Shown here: piece after piece, positions 1 to 9,052 of the stretch | Layout: every line of letters begins with the position of its first letter | How positions within the stretch are numbered: the stretch's first letter is position 1 | Origin: Bacillota bacterium | GTDB lineage: Bacteria; Bacillota; Clostridia; Lachnospirales; Lachnospiraceae | Direction: 5' to 3' | DNA: 52,212 nt | NCBI GenBank assembly: GCA_029558315.1 | Contig: JAKQFQ010000511.1 | Span: 1-52,212, forward strand | The notes under the pieces: generated by a model | Database searches by the model: none | Told to the model about the DNA's origin: nothing | What the model saw: only the letters and a program-made list of their open reading frames with translations | Translations under genes and position numbers: made by a program

Positions 1-31
1 GTGAAAGCATATTAGGGATGGGAGATTACTT

Positions 32-1006
32 ATGAAGTGGATTAAATTCAGACTAAAGACTATTGCAGAGGCAGAGGATATCATCATTTCTGCTTTATAC
101 GAAATCGGCCTGGAAGGTGCGCAAATAGAAGATAAAGTTCCGCTCTCCGCTTGGGAGAAGGAGCAGATGTTTGTAGATATTATGCCGGATGAACCGGAAA
201 ATGACGGAGTTGCTTATCTGAGTTTTTTTGTTGAAGAACAGGAAAATGAAAACCGGGAAGAAACCATAAGGAAAACGACAGCTTCTATTGAAGAGAAACT
301 AAAAGAAGTAAAGCAATTTATGAATATAGGGGAAGGAAGTGTCAGTGTTTCTGAAACAGAAGACATTGATTGGATCAATAATTGGAAAGAGTTTTTTCAT
401 CAGTTCTATGTGGATGATCTTCTTGTTATACCATCATGGGAAGAAATTAAGGAAGAAGATCAAGATAAAATGATTCTTCATATTGATCCGGGTACAGCAT
501 TTGGAACCGGAATGCATGAGACCACGCAGCTCTGTATTAAGCAACTAAAGAAATATGTGACTTCGAATACGGAAATCCTTGATGTTGGAACCGGAAGCGG
601 TATTTTGGCTATCTTGGCAATTATGTTTGGCGCAAAGCATGCTACAGGAACAGATTTAGATCCTTGTGCAATTGCAGCAGTAGAAGATAATATGAAGTCC
701 AATCACATTGATCAAGAGAAATTTCAACTACTGATAGGAAACATTATTTCAGATACTGAGATTCAAAACCAGGTAGGATATGGGAAATATGATATTGTTG
801 TAGCCAATATTTTGGCGGAAGTATTACTTCCCTTGACACCTGTAATTACACATCAGATGAAAGATGGTGGTATCTATATCACATCAGGAATAATTGATGA
901 TAAGGAACAGGTCGTTGTGAAGGCAATCGAAGATGCTGGACTGAAAGTTCTGGAGGTAACGCATCAGGGAGAATGGGTCAGCGTAACAGCAAGAAAAGAG
1001 AAATAG
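32..1006 (+). CDS. prmA: Ribosomal protein L11 methyltransferase PrmA
   Basis: This cytoplasmic enzyme uses S-adenosylmethionine to methylate lysines of ribosomal protein L11. The 324 residues match the usual PrmA length. The N-terminal third is the L11-recognition domain. The catalytic domain carries DPGTAFGTGMHETT at residues 152-165, the SAM-binding loop DVGTGSG at 184-190 and the NILA motif near 259. The ATG is preceded by GGGAG at a normal distance. The gene runs 27 bases ahead of rsmE, the usual partner in Firmicutes, so the two are probably co-transcribed from a promoter to the left of the window. Assignment is near certain from the motifs. Confidence 0.96.
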   Translation: MKWIKFRLKTIAEAEDIIISALYEIGLEGAQIEDKVPLSAWEKEQMFVDIMPDEPENDGVAYLSFFVEEQENENREETIRKTTASIEEKLKEVKQFMNIGEGSVSVSETEDIDWINNWKEFFHQFYVDDLLVIPSWEEIKEEDQDKMILHIDPGTAFGTGMHETTQLCIKQLKKYVTSNTEILDVGTGSGILAILAIMFGAKHATGTDLDPCAIAAVEDNMKSNHIDQEKFQLLIGNIISDTEIQNQVGYGKYDIVVANILAEVLLPLTPVITHQMKDGGIYITSGIIDDKEQVVVKAIEDAGLKVLEVTHQGEWVSVTARKEK

Positions 1007-1033
1007 GAAAGAGAAAGGCAGGAATACCTTGAT

Positions 1034-1810
1034 ATGCAGCATTTTTTTGTTGAGCCTTCTCAAATAAGTGTGCATGAGATAAGAATCGTTGGAGTTGATG
1101 TTAATCATATCAAAAATGTCTTACGTATGCATACCGGAGAAGTCATTTCTGTAAGCAGCAATGGAGAAGACAATAATGAATATCGATGCATTATACAAAA
1201 AATATTAGAGGATGAAATTGTCTGTAAACTAATGTTTGTAAAGGAAGATGGTGTGGAGCTGCCGGCGCGGATTACCCTGTTCCAGGGGCTGCCTAAAGCA
1301 GATAAAATGGAGTTGATTATCCAAAAAGCAGTAGAACTGGGAGTATATGAGATTGTACCGGTTGCAACCAGGCGCTGTGTTGTGAAATTAGATGAGAAGA
1401 AGGCTGCTTCAAAAATAACACGGTGGCAGGCGATTAGTGAATCTGCAGCCAAACAGAGTAAACGTGCAATCATACCAAAGATCAGCAATATTCTTACAAT
1501 GAAAGAAGCGATTGAAAAGGCAAAGCTGTTTCATGCAAAGGCGATTCCATATGAGATGGCTGAAGGAATGCAGGATACAAGGCAATTCATTGATGCTGTT
1601 AAGCAACTGGTTCACAACCAAAGCAGTCAGCCAATCACAGTTGGTATTTTCATTGGATCGGAAGGCGGCTTTGATGAAAATGAGATTGCAGCAGCGAAAA
1701 CTGCCGGGATTACTCCAATTTCATTGGGCAAAAGAATTCTTCGCACAGAAACCGCAGGAATGACAGTATTGTCAATTCTGATGTACCAATTGGAGTGCGA
1801 AGACATATAG
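1034..1810 (+). CDS. rsmE: 16S rRNA m3U1498 methyltransferase RsmE
   Basis: RsmE methylates N3 of U1498 in 16S rRNA within the assembled 30S subunit. The protein is 258 residues, typical for the family. The N-terminal PUA-like part (MQHFFVEP...) is followed by a SPOUT knot methyltransferase domain. The C-terminal knot motifs IGSEGGF (near residue 207) and SLGKRILRTETA (near 230) are intact and form the SAM site. It follows prmA closely and is followed 45 bases later by the cysteine desulfurase gene, with no terminator between them. Confidence 0.95.
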   Translation: MQHFFVEPSQISVHEIRIVGVDVNHIKNVLRMHTGEVISVSSNGEDNNEYRCIIQKILEDEIVCKLMFVKEDGVELPARITLFQGLPKADKMELIIQKAVELGVYEIVPVATRRCVVKLDEKKAASKITRWQAISESAAKQSKRAIIPKISNILTMKEAIEKAKLFHAKAIPYEMAEGMQDTRQFIDAVKQLVHNQSSQPITVGIFIGSEGGFDENEIAAAKTAGITPISLGKRILRTETAGMTVLSILMYQLECEDI

Positions 1811-1855
1811 TAAACAAAGAGCAGAATATGTTCTTATAAAGATAAACGGAGCGAA

Positions 1856-3031
1856 ATGATGGAAGTATATTTAGATAATTCAGCAACGACGAAATGTCTC
1901 GATAGTGTTGTACAAATGATGAACGGAATTTATCTGAAGGATTACGGTAATCCCTCCAGTATGCATATGAAGGGGGTTGATGCAGAACGTTATCTTCGTT
2001 ATGCGAGAGAAACAATTGCAAAGAATCTGAAGGTTTTTACAAAAGAGAATAAAGGAAGAAGCGAAATTATTTTTACTTCAGGTGGAACGGAAAGCGATAA
2101 TCTTGCACTGATCGGAACAGCCCTGGCGAATCAGAGAAACGGCAAACATTTGATTACGACGAAGATTGAACATCCGGCTATTCTGAGAACCATGAATTAT
2201 TTGGAATCGATTGGATTTCGTGTAAGCTACCTTTCTGTAGACAGGCAGGGCAAAATCTCGCTAGAGGAACTGGAGAGACAATTGACACCGGATACAACAC
2301 TGGTTTCAATTATGCATACGAATAATGAAATCGGAACAATACAGCCGATTGCAGAAGCCGGTGCATTAATCAAGTCAATTAGACCAACGGCAGTTTTTCA
2401 TGTCGATGCGGTACAAGGATATGGCAAATTCCATATTTATCCTAGAAAAATGGGAATAGATTTGATGTCAGTAAGTGGTCATAAGATTCATGGACCAAAA
2501 GGCGTTGGATTCCTGTATGCCAATGAGAAAATCAAATTATCACCAATTGTATACGGAGGCGGACAGCAGGAGGGAATGCGTTCTGGTACCGAAAATGTCC
2601 CGGGAATTGCAGGAATGGCCAAAGCAGTGGAAGAAATATATGCAGACCTGGATCAGGAAGTGGCACGAATGTATGCATTAAAACAGTATTTTACACAAGG
2701 CTTAGAAGCTCTTGACGGAGTTAGAATCAATGGGGCAAGAGAACAGGGAGGAGCACCGCATATTATCAGCGCATCTGTAAAAGGTGTGCGCGCAGAAGTA
2801 CTTCTTCATGCATTGGAAGAACGCGGAATCTATGTATCTGCAGGCAGTGCTTGTGCGGCGAATAAACACACTGCATCTGCGACACTGATGGCAATCGGCA
2901 TGGAAAAAGAGTATCTGGATGCAACCCTTCGATTTAGTATGTCTGTTTTTACAACGAAGAAAGAACTTACCTATACACTCAAGGCAATCGAAGAATTGCT
3001 TCCAATATTAAGGAAATACACAAGGAGATAA
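1856..3031 (+). CDS. Cysteine desulfurase (NifS/IscS class, probable NifZ-type partner of ThiI)
   Basis: This is a PLP-dependent aminotransferase class V enzyme that takes sulfur from cysteine as a persulfide. The PLP lysine is K210 in SGHKIHGPKG. The catalytic cysteine is C333 in the loop SAGSACAAN, which is long and flexible as in group I (NifS/IscS) desulfurases. No iscU or other Fe-S scaffold gene is nearby. thiI lies 3 kb downstream on the same strand, separated by a two-component pair. In B. subtilis a dedicated desulfurase (NifZ) feeds ThiI, and ThiI here also lacks a rhodanese domain, so a tRNA thiolation role is inferred. A general Fe-S role cannot be excluded. Two adjacent ATGs (1856, 1859) follow an ACGGAG site. 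Confidence 0.88.
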   Translation: MMEVYLDNSATTKCLDSVVQMMNGIYLKDYGNPSSMHMKGVDAERYLRYARETIAKNLKVFTKENKGRSEIIFTSGGTESDNLALIGTALANQRNGKHLITTKIEHPAILRTMNYLESIGFRVSYLSVDRQGKISLEELERQLTPDTTLVSIMHTNNEIGTIQPIAEAGALIKSIRPTAVFHVDAVQGYGKFHIYPRKMGIDLMSVSGHKIHGPKGVGFLYANEKIKLSPIVYGGGQQEGMRSGTENVPGIAGMAKAVEEIYADLDQEVARMYALKQYFTQGLEALDGVRINGAREQGGAPHIISASVKGVRAEVLLHALEERGIYVSAGSACAANKHTASATLMAIGMEKEYLDATLRFSMSVFTTKKELTYTLKAIEELLPILRKYTRR

Positions 3032-3035
3032 AAGG

Positions 3036-5162
3036 ATGCTTCCTTTCCGGGTTAATGTCAAAATATTTATCATAGAATTCTTATGTGCTGTACTTTTACA
3101 GACTGTATATGCAATTTCTGAATATGGTCTGGAGGTAGCGGGAATGGTAGCACTTGGTATGCTGCCGGTCTTTATCGTTTCACTGATTGCATTGAATATC
3201 AATCGTGAAGAAGTGGTAATCCGTTGCCTTTACATATCAGGTATTTCAACATTTTACTATATGAGCTATGCGTTAAGCACCCAGGGTACCCTGGTATTTA
3301 TGTTTCTAGCCATGGGCGTTACGATGGCACTTTTTATTCGTCCTAGGATTCTGTCAGAATACTTTGTTGTAACGATTCTGATTCTTGTTCTAATGGGATG
3401 CTTTCAAATTGATATAATCAACAAGTTTTTTGATACAAGCCTTTATGTTACCTATATTATGATGTATGCTTTTGCCTGCGTTGCGATGCTTTTCATTATT
3501 TTCAGTGTAGAGAATTATAAGAAAGAAATGGAAGAGAAGAATGAAGTGGCGAGGGAAGCATTAGAGGCCAAGTCCAACTTCCTTGCCAATATGAGTCACG
3601 AAATCAGAACTCCGATGAATGCAATTTATGGTATGGCGGAGCTTTTGGAAGAGAAAGATTTTGGCAGAGAGGAAAAGGAATACATAGCAACAATAAAGCG
3701 ATCTTCAGAAAATCTGCTTTCTATCATTAATGAGATTCTGGACTTCTCAAAGGTTGATTCCGGTAAGATGGATGTTGTGGAGGAGCCATATGAATTTAAT
3801 GATATGGTTCAGGATGTAATTACTATAATAGAGTTTCGGTTAAAGGATAAGCATATCAAGTTACAGTTAGAGATTGATGCCAATATTCCGCGGGAAATGA
3901 AGGGTGATGAAACACGAATAAGACAGATTTTGATTAACCTTCTGAATAATGCTGTGAAATTTACAAATCAGGGTTCCATTACTTTAAATATTAAATGGAT
4001 GGAAAAAGATGATATGCAAGGCGACCTGATGATTGATGTAATAGATACCGGAATCGGAATCTCACAAGAGAATCTGTCGAAATTATTTACTGCATTTGGA
4101 CAGATTGATACCAGAAAGAATCGTAATGTGGAAGGCACCGGACTGGGACTTGCAATTTGTAAGAAGCTGATTGATATCATGGGCGGTGATATCAGCGTTG
4201 AGTCCAAACTGAAAGAAGGAAGTACATTCCGTGTTGTATTGCCGCAGAAGATCTATGATCCAAGACCCTGTAACTATGTTAATAAGCAGGAAGAGATACA
4301 TTTTACCAAGGAGAGTTATCGTATAACGTTTACGGCGCCCAGGGCCAAGGTCCTGATTGTTGATGACAATAAAGTGAATCGTCAGGTAGCCAGAGAACTG
4401 ATGAAATTGTTCGGATTTGAAGCTTCTTTGGCAGAGAGCGGGCAGGAAGCGGTGGACAGAGTGCAGAAGCATCTAGTCTCCTATGATATCATTTTTATGG
4501 ATCATATGATGCCTTACATGGATGGTGTTGAAGCAACCAAAGTAATCCGTAAGTTAAATGGCGATTATGCGAAAACGGTACCGATTGTAGCCCTGACAGC
4601 GAATGCAATAAAAGGCGTTGAGCAGCAGTTTTTGGATGCCGGAATGAATGATTATCTGCCTAAACCGATACGTGTAGAGCAGTTAAGTGACATTCTGAGG
4701 AGATGGCTGCCACATAAGAAGCAGTTTACGGTAGGTACAAGTCTCGAAGAGATTGAAAGGAAAGAAGCAAATATCAGATGGGATCGGTTACCGATTGAAG
4801 AATTGCTTGACCAGCTCGACGGTATTGATGTAGAGTCTGGAATCAAGAATTGCGCCGGAAGCAAGAGTGCGTATTTTGAATTATTACAGACCTATGCTTC
4901 CTCCAATCTTGCCAATGTCCTTAATGACTATTTTGAAAAAGAAGATCTTGAGAATTACGCAATTACTGCACATTCAATCAAAGGAGCAAGTAAGACCATT
5001 GGTGCTTTGGATGTAGCAGATAAAGCCTATACTTTGGAAAGGGCGGGCAAACGAGGAGATATTACATTTATTTGGGATCATCATAGCGAAATGGTGGAAG
5101 AGTACACAACGATATTGAAAATGTTAAAGAGGATTTTCTTTGGGAATATTCCTTCGTTATAG
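3036..5162 (+). CDS. Hybrid sensor histidine kinase (membrane sensor, HisKA, HATPase, REC, Hpt)
   Basis: This 708-residue membrane kinase has about six hydrophobic segments in residues 8-160 with no large external loop, so it probably senses something in or at the membrane. HisKA follows, with the phosphorylated H188 in NMSHEIRTP, then the HATPase with GTGLGLAI near 368. A receiver domain (about 437-560) has acceptor D489 and lysine K543. A C-terminal Hpt domain (about 600-695) has H646 in AHSIKGAS. All four phosphotransfer elements look intact. It starts 4 bases after the cysteine desulfurase stop, behind AAGGAG. The LytTR regulator gene follows and would be the final phosphate acceptor. The signal is unknown. 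Confidence 0.93.
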   Translation: MLPFRVNVKIFIIEFLCAVLLQTVYAISEYGLEVAGMVALGMLPVFIVSLIALNINREEVVIRCLYISGISTFYYMSYALSTQGTLVFMFLAMGVTMALFIRPRILSEYFVVTILILVLMGCFQIDIINKFFDTSLYVTYIMMYAFACVAMLFIIFSVENYKKEMEEKNEVAREALEAKSNFLANMSHEIRTPMNAIYGMAELLEEKDFGREEKEYIATIKRSSENLLSIINEILDFSKVDSGKMDVVEEPYEFNDMVQDVITIIEFRLKDKHIKLQLEIDANIPREMKGDETRIRQILINLLNNAVKFTNQGSITLNIKWMEKDDMQGDLMIDVIDTGIGISQENLSKLFTAFGQIDTRKNRNVEGTGLGLAICKKLIDIMGGDISVESKLKEGSTFRVVLPQKIYDPRPCNYVNKQEEIHFTKESYRITFTAPRAKVLIVDDNKVNRQVARELMKLFGFEASLAESGQEAVDRVQKHLVSYDIIFMDHMMPYMDGVEATKVIRKLNGDYAKTVPIVALTANAIKGVEQQFLDAGMNDYLPKPIRVEQLSDILRRWLPHKKQFTVGTSLEEIERKEANIRWDRLPIEELLDQLDGIDVESGIKNCAGSKSAYFELLQTYASSNLANVLNDYFEKEDLENYAITAHSIKGASKTIGALDVADKAYTLERAGKRGDITFIWDHHSEMVEEYTTILKMLKRIFFGNIPSL

Positions 5163-5176
5163 CAAGAAAGATATTT

Positions 5177-5206
5177 TTGGAAATATGTGTCGAAATATGT
5201 TATACT
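5177..5206 (+). promoter_or_regulatory. Sigma-A-type promoter for the LytTR regulator, with a direct repeat in its spacer
   Basis: TTGGAA (5177-5182) and TATACT (5201-5206) are 18 bases apart and lie in the 121-base gap before the regulator start codon. Two perfect copies of GAAATATGT (5180-5188 and 5192-5200) are 12 bases apart and fill the spacer. LytTR proteins are known to bind paired direct repeats about one helical turn apart, so autoregulation is possible. This is an inference from sequence only. Confidence 0.55.
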
Positions 5207-5283
5207 TAATTATATATGGCTTTTTGCACCTGCACAGAAAGCGGAAGGGTTATGCAGGAAAATGTGAGCAACCGGGGGTAGTT

Positions 5284-5988
5284 ATGTTCAGAATAGCAAT
5301 ATGTGATGATGAAGCAACATCCTTAAAACTGAATACCATTTTGACTCAAAAAGTATTACAGGAAGAGGGAATCGCATATGAAATTAAGACTTTTGTTGAT
5401 ATGAATGAGATGACAGAAGCTTTGGCGTCGACGGTTCAACCATTTGATGTATTACTTTCAGATATTCTTGCCACAGGAATGAATGGAATAGAGGCAGCAG
5501 AGAAGCTGCGAACACTCGGGGAACAGCTTGATATTATCTTTATTTCCACAACGGCGGAATATGCATTAGAAGGTTATCGGGTACAGGCATTACGATATCT
5601 CCAGAAGCCAGTTGATATTGAAAAGTTACGCGAGGCTCTTTTACTTTCCTATGAGAAAAACCAGAATAAAGAAGGTATTTCTATTTCTTCAGAGGGAAAG
5701 GTATTTAATGTGAGTTTCAAGGATATTATCTATATCGAGAGTGATGCAAGAGATGTGGAGCTTGTATTAAAATATCGCCATATGGTTTCACATATGAAGA
5801 TTTCCGATGTGGAAAAATTATTACCTGAGAAACGTTTCTTCCGTTGCCATCGTTCCTATATTGTGAATTTGGACGAAGTGCAGACGATAGAGAGATATCA
5901 GGCGACGATGAAGAATCAGGAAATCGTGCCAATTAGTCAGCAGCAATACAGTGAAATAAAGAATCGAATGTATAAGAGTCAAAGATAG
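5284..5988 (+). CDS. LytTR-family response regulator
   Basis: The 234-residue protein has a receiver domain (1-120) and a LytTR DNA-binding domain (about 131-231). The receiver has the acidic pair CDDE near the start and acceptor D60 in LLSDILATG. The LytTR part has the typical FFRCHRSYIVN and QTIERYQ segments. The start at 5284 is chosen because the receiver begins exactly there (MFRIAICDDE) and is preceded by a G-rich site CCGGGGG. An in-frame ATG at 5140 would add 48 residues without similarity and overlap the kinase gene. LytTR regulators usually pair with simple HPK10-type kinases, so pairing with a hybrid kinase is unusual. The target genes are not evident. Confidence 0.93.
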   Translation: MFRIAICDDEATSLKLNTILTQKVLQEEGIAYEIKTFVDMNEMTEALASTVQPFDVLLSDILATGMNGIEAAEKLRTLGEQLDIIFISTTAEYALEGYRVQALRYLQKPVDIEKLREALLLSYEKNQNKEGISISSEGKVFNVSFKDIIYIESDARDVELVLKYRHMVSHMKISDVEKLLPEKRFFRCHRSYIVNLDEVQTIERYQATMKNQEIVPISQQQYSEIKNRMYKSQR

Positions 5989-6011
5989 ACTATAAGAAAG
6001 AGGCAATTATT

Positions 6012-7187
6012 ATGTTTCAGGCTTTTTTAATAAAATATGCAGAAATCGCAATAAAAGGAAAGAACCGTTATCTTTTTGAGGATGCCCTGGTTCGTCAGAT
6101 TAATCGCGCATTGAGAAAAGTGGATGGTTCTTTTCATGTTTTTAAAACACAGGGAAGAATTCATGTCGAGACGGAAGGCGATTTCGATTATGAGGAAACA
6201 GTGGAAGCACTGACCAAAGTGTTTGGAATTACTGCAATCTGCCCGGTGGTTGTATTGGAAGATGAAGGATTTGAACAGCTTAAGAAGGACGTGATTCATT
6301 ACCTGGATCAGACCTATCAGGACAAGCATTTAACCTTTAAAGTCAATGCCAGACGTGCCAGAAAGAATTATCCATTTGAATCGATGCAGATTAATGCTTT
6401 GATGGGAGAGGCACTACTAAATACATTTTCTGATATGAAGGTCGATGTCCATCATCCTGAGATGATGTTAAATATTGAAATCAGAGAGAAAATCTATGTC
6501 TATTCCATGAGCATAAAAGGTGCAGGCGGAATGCCAATTGGAACCGGCGGCAAGGCAATGCTGCTTCTTTCGGGTGGAATTGATTCTCCGGTTGCCGGTT
6601 ATATGATATCCAAGAGAGGCGTTGTTCTGGATGCGGTCTACTTTCATGCACCGCCTTATACCAGTGAACGTGCCAAGCAAAAGGTAGTGGATCTGGCTGA
6701 AATTGTCTCTCAATACGCCGGAAATATCAGACTGCATGTTGTGAACTTTACCGATATCCAAAAGTATATCTATGACAAATGTCCTCATGATGAATTAACA
6801 ATTATCATGAGACGATATATGATGAGAATAGCGGAAGCCATTGCGATTGAAAATGGTTGTATTGGTCTTGTTACAGGAGAATCTATTGGACAGGTCGCAT
6901 CACAGACCATGCAGAGTCTGCTTGTGACGAATGAGGTATGTTCATTGCCGGTATATCGTCCGTTAATTGGGTTTGATAAACAGGAAATTGTTGAAATTTC
7001 CGAAAAGATTGGCGCATTTGAAACTTCAATTCTTCCGTTTGAAGACTGCTGTACGATATGGGTAGCGAAGCATCCTGTAACCAAGCCTAATCTTGGAATT
7101 ATTAAGAAGCATGAGCTGAATCTTTCTGAAGAGATTGAAGCTCTGTTTAAGACGGCAATAGAACAACGCGAGATCATTGAATTATAG
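6012..7187 (+). CDS. thiI: tRNA 4-thiouridine synthase ThiI
   Basis: ThiI adenylates and thiolates U8 of tRNA and in some bacteria also serves thiamine synthesis. The 391 residues comprise a ferredoxin-like and THUMP tRNA-binding region (1-165) and a PP-loop ATPase with SGGIDSP at 187-193. The C-terminal rhodanese domain of E. coli ThiI is absent, as in Bacillus, which implies direct sulfur delivery from a cysteine desulfurase. The desulfurase gene at 1856-3031 is the obvious candidate. It starts 23 bases after the LytTR regulator and ends just before a strong terminator. Confidence 0.95.
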   Translation: MFQAFLIKYAEIAIKGKNRYLFEDALVRQINRALRKVDGSFHVFKTQGRIHVETEGDFDYEETVEALTKVFGITAICPVVVLEDEGFEQLKKDVIHYLDQTYQDKHLTFKVNARRARKNYPFESMQINALMGEALLNTFSDMKVDVHHPEMMLNIEIREKIYVYSMSIKGAGGMPIGTGGKAMLLLSGGIDSPVAGYMISKRGVVLDAVYFHAPPYTSERAKQKVVDLAEIVSQYAGNIRLHVVNFTDIQKYIYDKCPHDELTIIMRRYMMRIAEAIAIENGCIGLVTGESIGQVASQTMQSLLVTNEVCSLPVYRPLIGFDKQEIVEISEKIGAFETSILPFEDCCTIWVAKHPVTKPNLGIIKKHELNLSEEIEALFKTAIEQREIIEL

Positions 7188-7208
7188 TTGGACAGAAAAG
7201 ATAAATAA

Positions 7209-7250
7209 AAAGCAGGAACTCCTGCATGGGAAATTCCTGCTTTGACTTTT
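7209..7250. terminator. Terminator between thiI and the convergent HPr-like gene
   Basis: A perfect 10-base stem AAAGCAGGAA / TTCCTGCTTT (7209-7218, 7234-7243) is followed by GACTTTTT. The stem also has A-rich sequence on the left side, so it may serve both thiI and the convergent reverse-strand gene. Confidence 0.85.
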
Positions 7251-7286
7251 TACAGAATAATTGTAGCTGATGCCCGATCAATGAGT

Positions 7287-7526
7287 TTAACCAACGATGT
7301 AAGGCTGTAAAATGTTGAGAATTGCATTGGTGTCAGCTTCTTCTTCAACATGAATATTTAATTCGATCGGTTTGGATAAATCCAAACTAAAGATACCCAT
7401 AATCGACTTTGCGTCAATGACATATCTTCCGGAAATGAGATCAAAATCATAATCATATTTTGTGATTTCGTTAACGAATGATTTAACCTTATCAATTGAA
7501 TTAAGTGAAATCTGTACTGTCTTCAT
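7287..7526 (-). CDS. HPr-like protein lacking the phosphorylated histidine
   Basis: The 79-residue protein has the size and fold signature of HPr. The region around the regulatory serine is preserved (DAKSIMGIFSL, S41 corresponding to HPr Ser46). The catalytic segment GLHLRP with His15 is absent; the matching stretch reads LNSIDKVKSF. It therefore cannot carry phosphate from PEP as HPr does. A role like Crh (regulatory only, also without His15) is possible but unproven. The start follows AAGGAGG. It is a single-gene reverse-strand unit with its own promoter, convergent with thiI. A genuine HPr is encoded at 47726-47989. Confidence 0.75.
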   Translation of the reverse strand: MKTVQISLNSIDKVKSFVNEITKYDYDFDLISGRYVIDAKSIMGIFSLDLSKPIELNIHVEEEADTNAILNILQPYIVG

Positions 7527-7559
7527 TAGAAAAAATACCTCCTTTAATCTTCTAGTTTT

Positions 7560-7588
7560 ATATTAGAGCAAGAGAGAAAATAAGTCAA
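7560..7588 (-). promoter_or_regulatory. Promoter of the HPr-like gene
   Basis: Reading the reverse strand, TTGACT (7588-7583) and TAATAT (7565-7560) are separated by 17 bases. This places the transcript start about 25-30 bases ahead of the reverse-strand start codon at 7526, with AAGGAGG in between. Confidence 0.7.
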
Positions 7589-7637
7589 TTAGAAATGTCA
7601 CAGGGGGGGCAAGTCGTAGTGGAAGGAATATTTGATT

Positions 7638-9026
7638 ATGAAAAGAGCAGCACTGCATAATCTGGGGTGTAAAGTAAATGCATATGAAATGGATGCTATG
7701 GAACAGTTGCTTCGAGATAATGGGTATGAAATAGTATCCTTTGAGGAACTGGCTGATGTATATATTATCAATACCTGTACTGTGACCAATATTGCAGATC
7801 GAAAAAGCCGTCAGATGTTGCATCGTGCGAAGAAAAGAAATCCTGATGGAATCGTTATTGCGGTAGGCTGTTACGTTCAGACTGATTTGGAAGGCACACT
7901 TTCAGATGCAGGTATTGATCTTTGTATTGGTAACAATAAAAAGAAAGAAATCGTTACAATTTTGTCGGAGTATCTAAAGCTCAGACAAGAGAAGACACCG
8001 GATAAGACGATGCGAAATACATCCGTGATAGACATTAACAAGACGAATGAGTACGAAGAACTGCAATTGCACCATACCACGGCGGAGCATACCAGAGCGT
8101 ATATTAAAATACAGGATGGATGCAATCAATTCTGCACATATTGCATTATTCCTTATGCAAGAGGTCGTGTCAGAAGCAGAACGCAGGAGAATATCATTAC
8201 AGAGATTCAAACGTTGTCAGAGAATGGATATCGAGAATTTGTTATTACCGGTATTCATATCAGCTCCTATGGTTCAGATTTTGAGAATCCGGGACAAACG
8301 GTCAGTGCCAATTGTTTCTATGACCAATATTTACTTCAATTATTGCAGTCAATCGACCGTATTGCAGGAGTTGCAAGAATTCGTTTGGGTTCATTAGAAC
8401 CAAGAATAATCACAGATGAATTTGCATTGCAGCTAAGTGAAATCAAGAAACTGTGCCCACATTTTCACCTATCACTTCAGAGTGGTTGTGATGCAGTCCT
8501 GCAGAGAATGAATCGCAGATATACGGCAGAGGAATTCTATGAAAAAACATTAATTCTTCGTAAATATTTTACACATCCTGCAATTACTACCGATGTCATT
8601 ACCGGCTTTCCTGGCGAGACAGAGGAAGAATTTATGGAAACAGAAGAATTTCTAAAAAAGGTATCCTTTTATGAAATGCATATTTTCAAATATTCCAAGA
8701 GGAGAAATACGCCGGCAGCTGCACGCAAAGATCAGCTGACTGAAGCGGTAAAAGCAAGCAGAAGTGAGGTGTACCTTACACTGGAGAAACAAATGTCTGC
8801 TGATTTTCGACGATACTATATCGCAAAGACGTGTGAAGTTCTGTTGGAGGAATGCAAGGAAATAAATAGTACGGAATACTGGGTGGGATATACAAAAGAG
8901 TATGTCAGAGTTGTGATACCAAAGGTGCAGTTTTCTGACGAAAACATGAGCAATCAGATCGTTACTGCATTTATTTCGGGAATTCTGGAGAACGAATATA
9001 TGCTGGGAAGTAAAGCCGGTAATTGA
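7638..9026 (+). CDS. mtaB: tRNA t6A37 methylthiotransferase MtaB
   Basis: MtaB is a radical-SAM enzyme that converts t6A37 of tRNA to ms2t6A. The 462-residue protein has the N-terminal UPF0004 domain with three cluster cysteines (LGCKVN, NTCTVT, VGCYVQ), the radical-SAM motif CNQFCTYC near residue 155, and a C-terminal TRAM-like RNA-binding region. The pattern LGCKVN is typical of MtaB rather than MiaB. The ATG at 7638 is preferred over a TTG at 7632 because GGAAGGA (7621-7627) is 10 bases from the ATG but only 4 from the TTG. Confidence 0.92.
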   Translation: MKRAALHNLGCKVNAYEMDAMEQLLRDNGYEIVSFEELADVYIINTCTVTNIADRKSRQMLHRAKKRNPDGIVIAVGCYVQTDLEGTLSDAGIDLCIGNNKKKEIVTILSEYLKLRQEKTPDKTMRNTSVIDINKTNEYEELQLHHTTAEHTRAYIKIQDGCNQFCTYCIIPYARGRVRSRTQENIITEIQTLSENGYREFVITGIHISSYGSDFENPGQTVSANCFYDQYLLQLLQSIDRIAGVARIRLGSLEPRIITDEFALQLSEIKKLCPHFHLSLQSGCDAVLQRMNRRYTAEEFYEKTLILRKYFTHPAITTDVITGFPGETEEEFMETEEFLKKVSFYEMHIFKYSKRRNTPAAARKDQLTEAVKASRSEVYLTLEKQMSADFRRYYIAKTCEVLLEECKEINSTEYWVGYTKEYVRVVIPKVQFSDENMSNQIVTAFISGILENEYMLGSKAGN

Positions 9027-9052
9027 ATAACAATAGAAAAGGGAGTATAATA

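Noticed and set aside
1-15. A possible end of an upstream gene (GTG AAA GCA TAT TAG).
   Set aside because: Only four codons are visible and other frames also give stops nearby, so neither frame nor identity can be supported.
5140-5283. Longer start for the LytTR regulator at 5140.
   Set aside because: It would add 48 residues without similarity, overlap the kinase gene and include the promoter.
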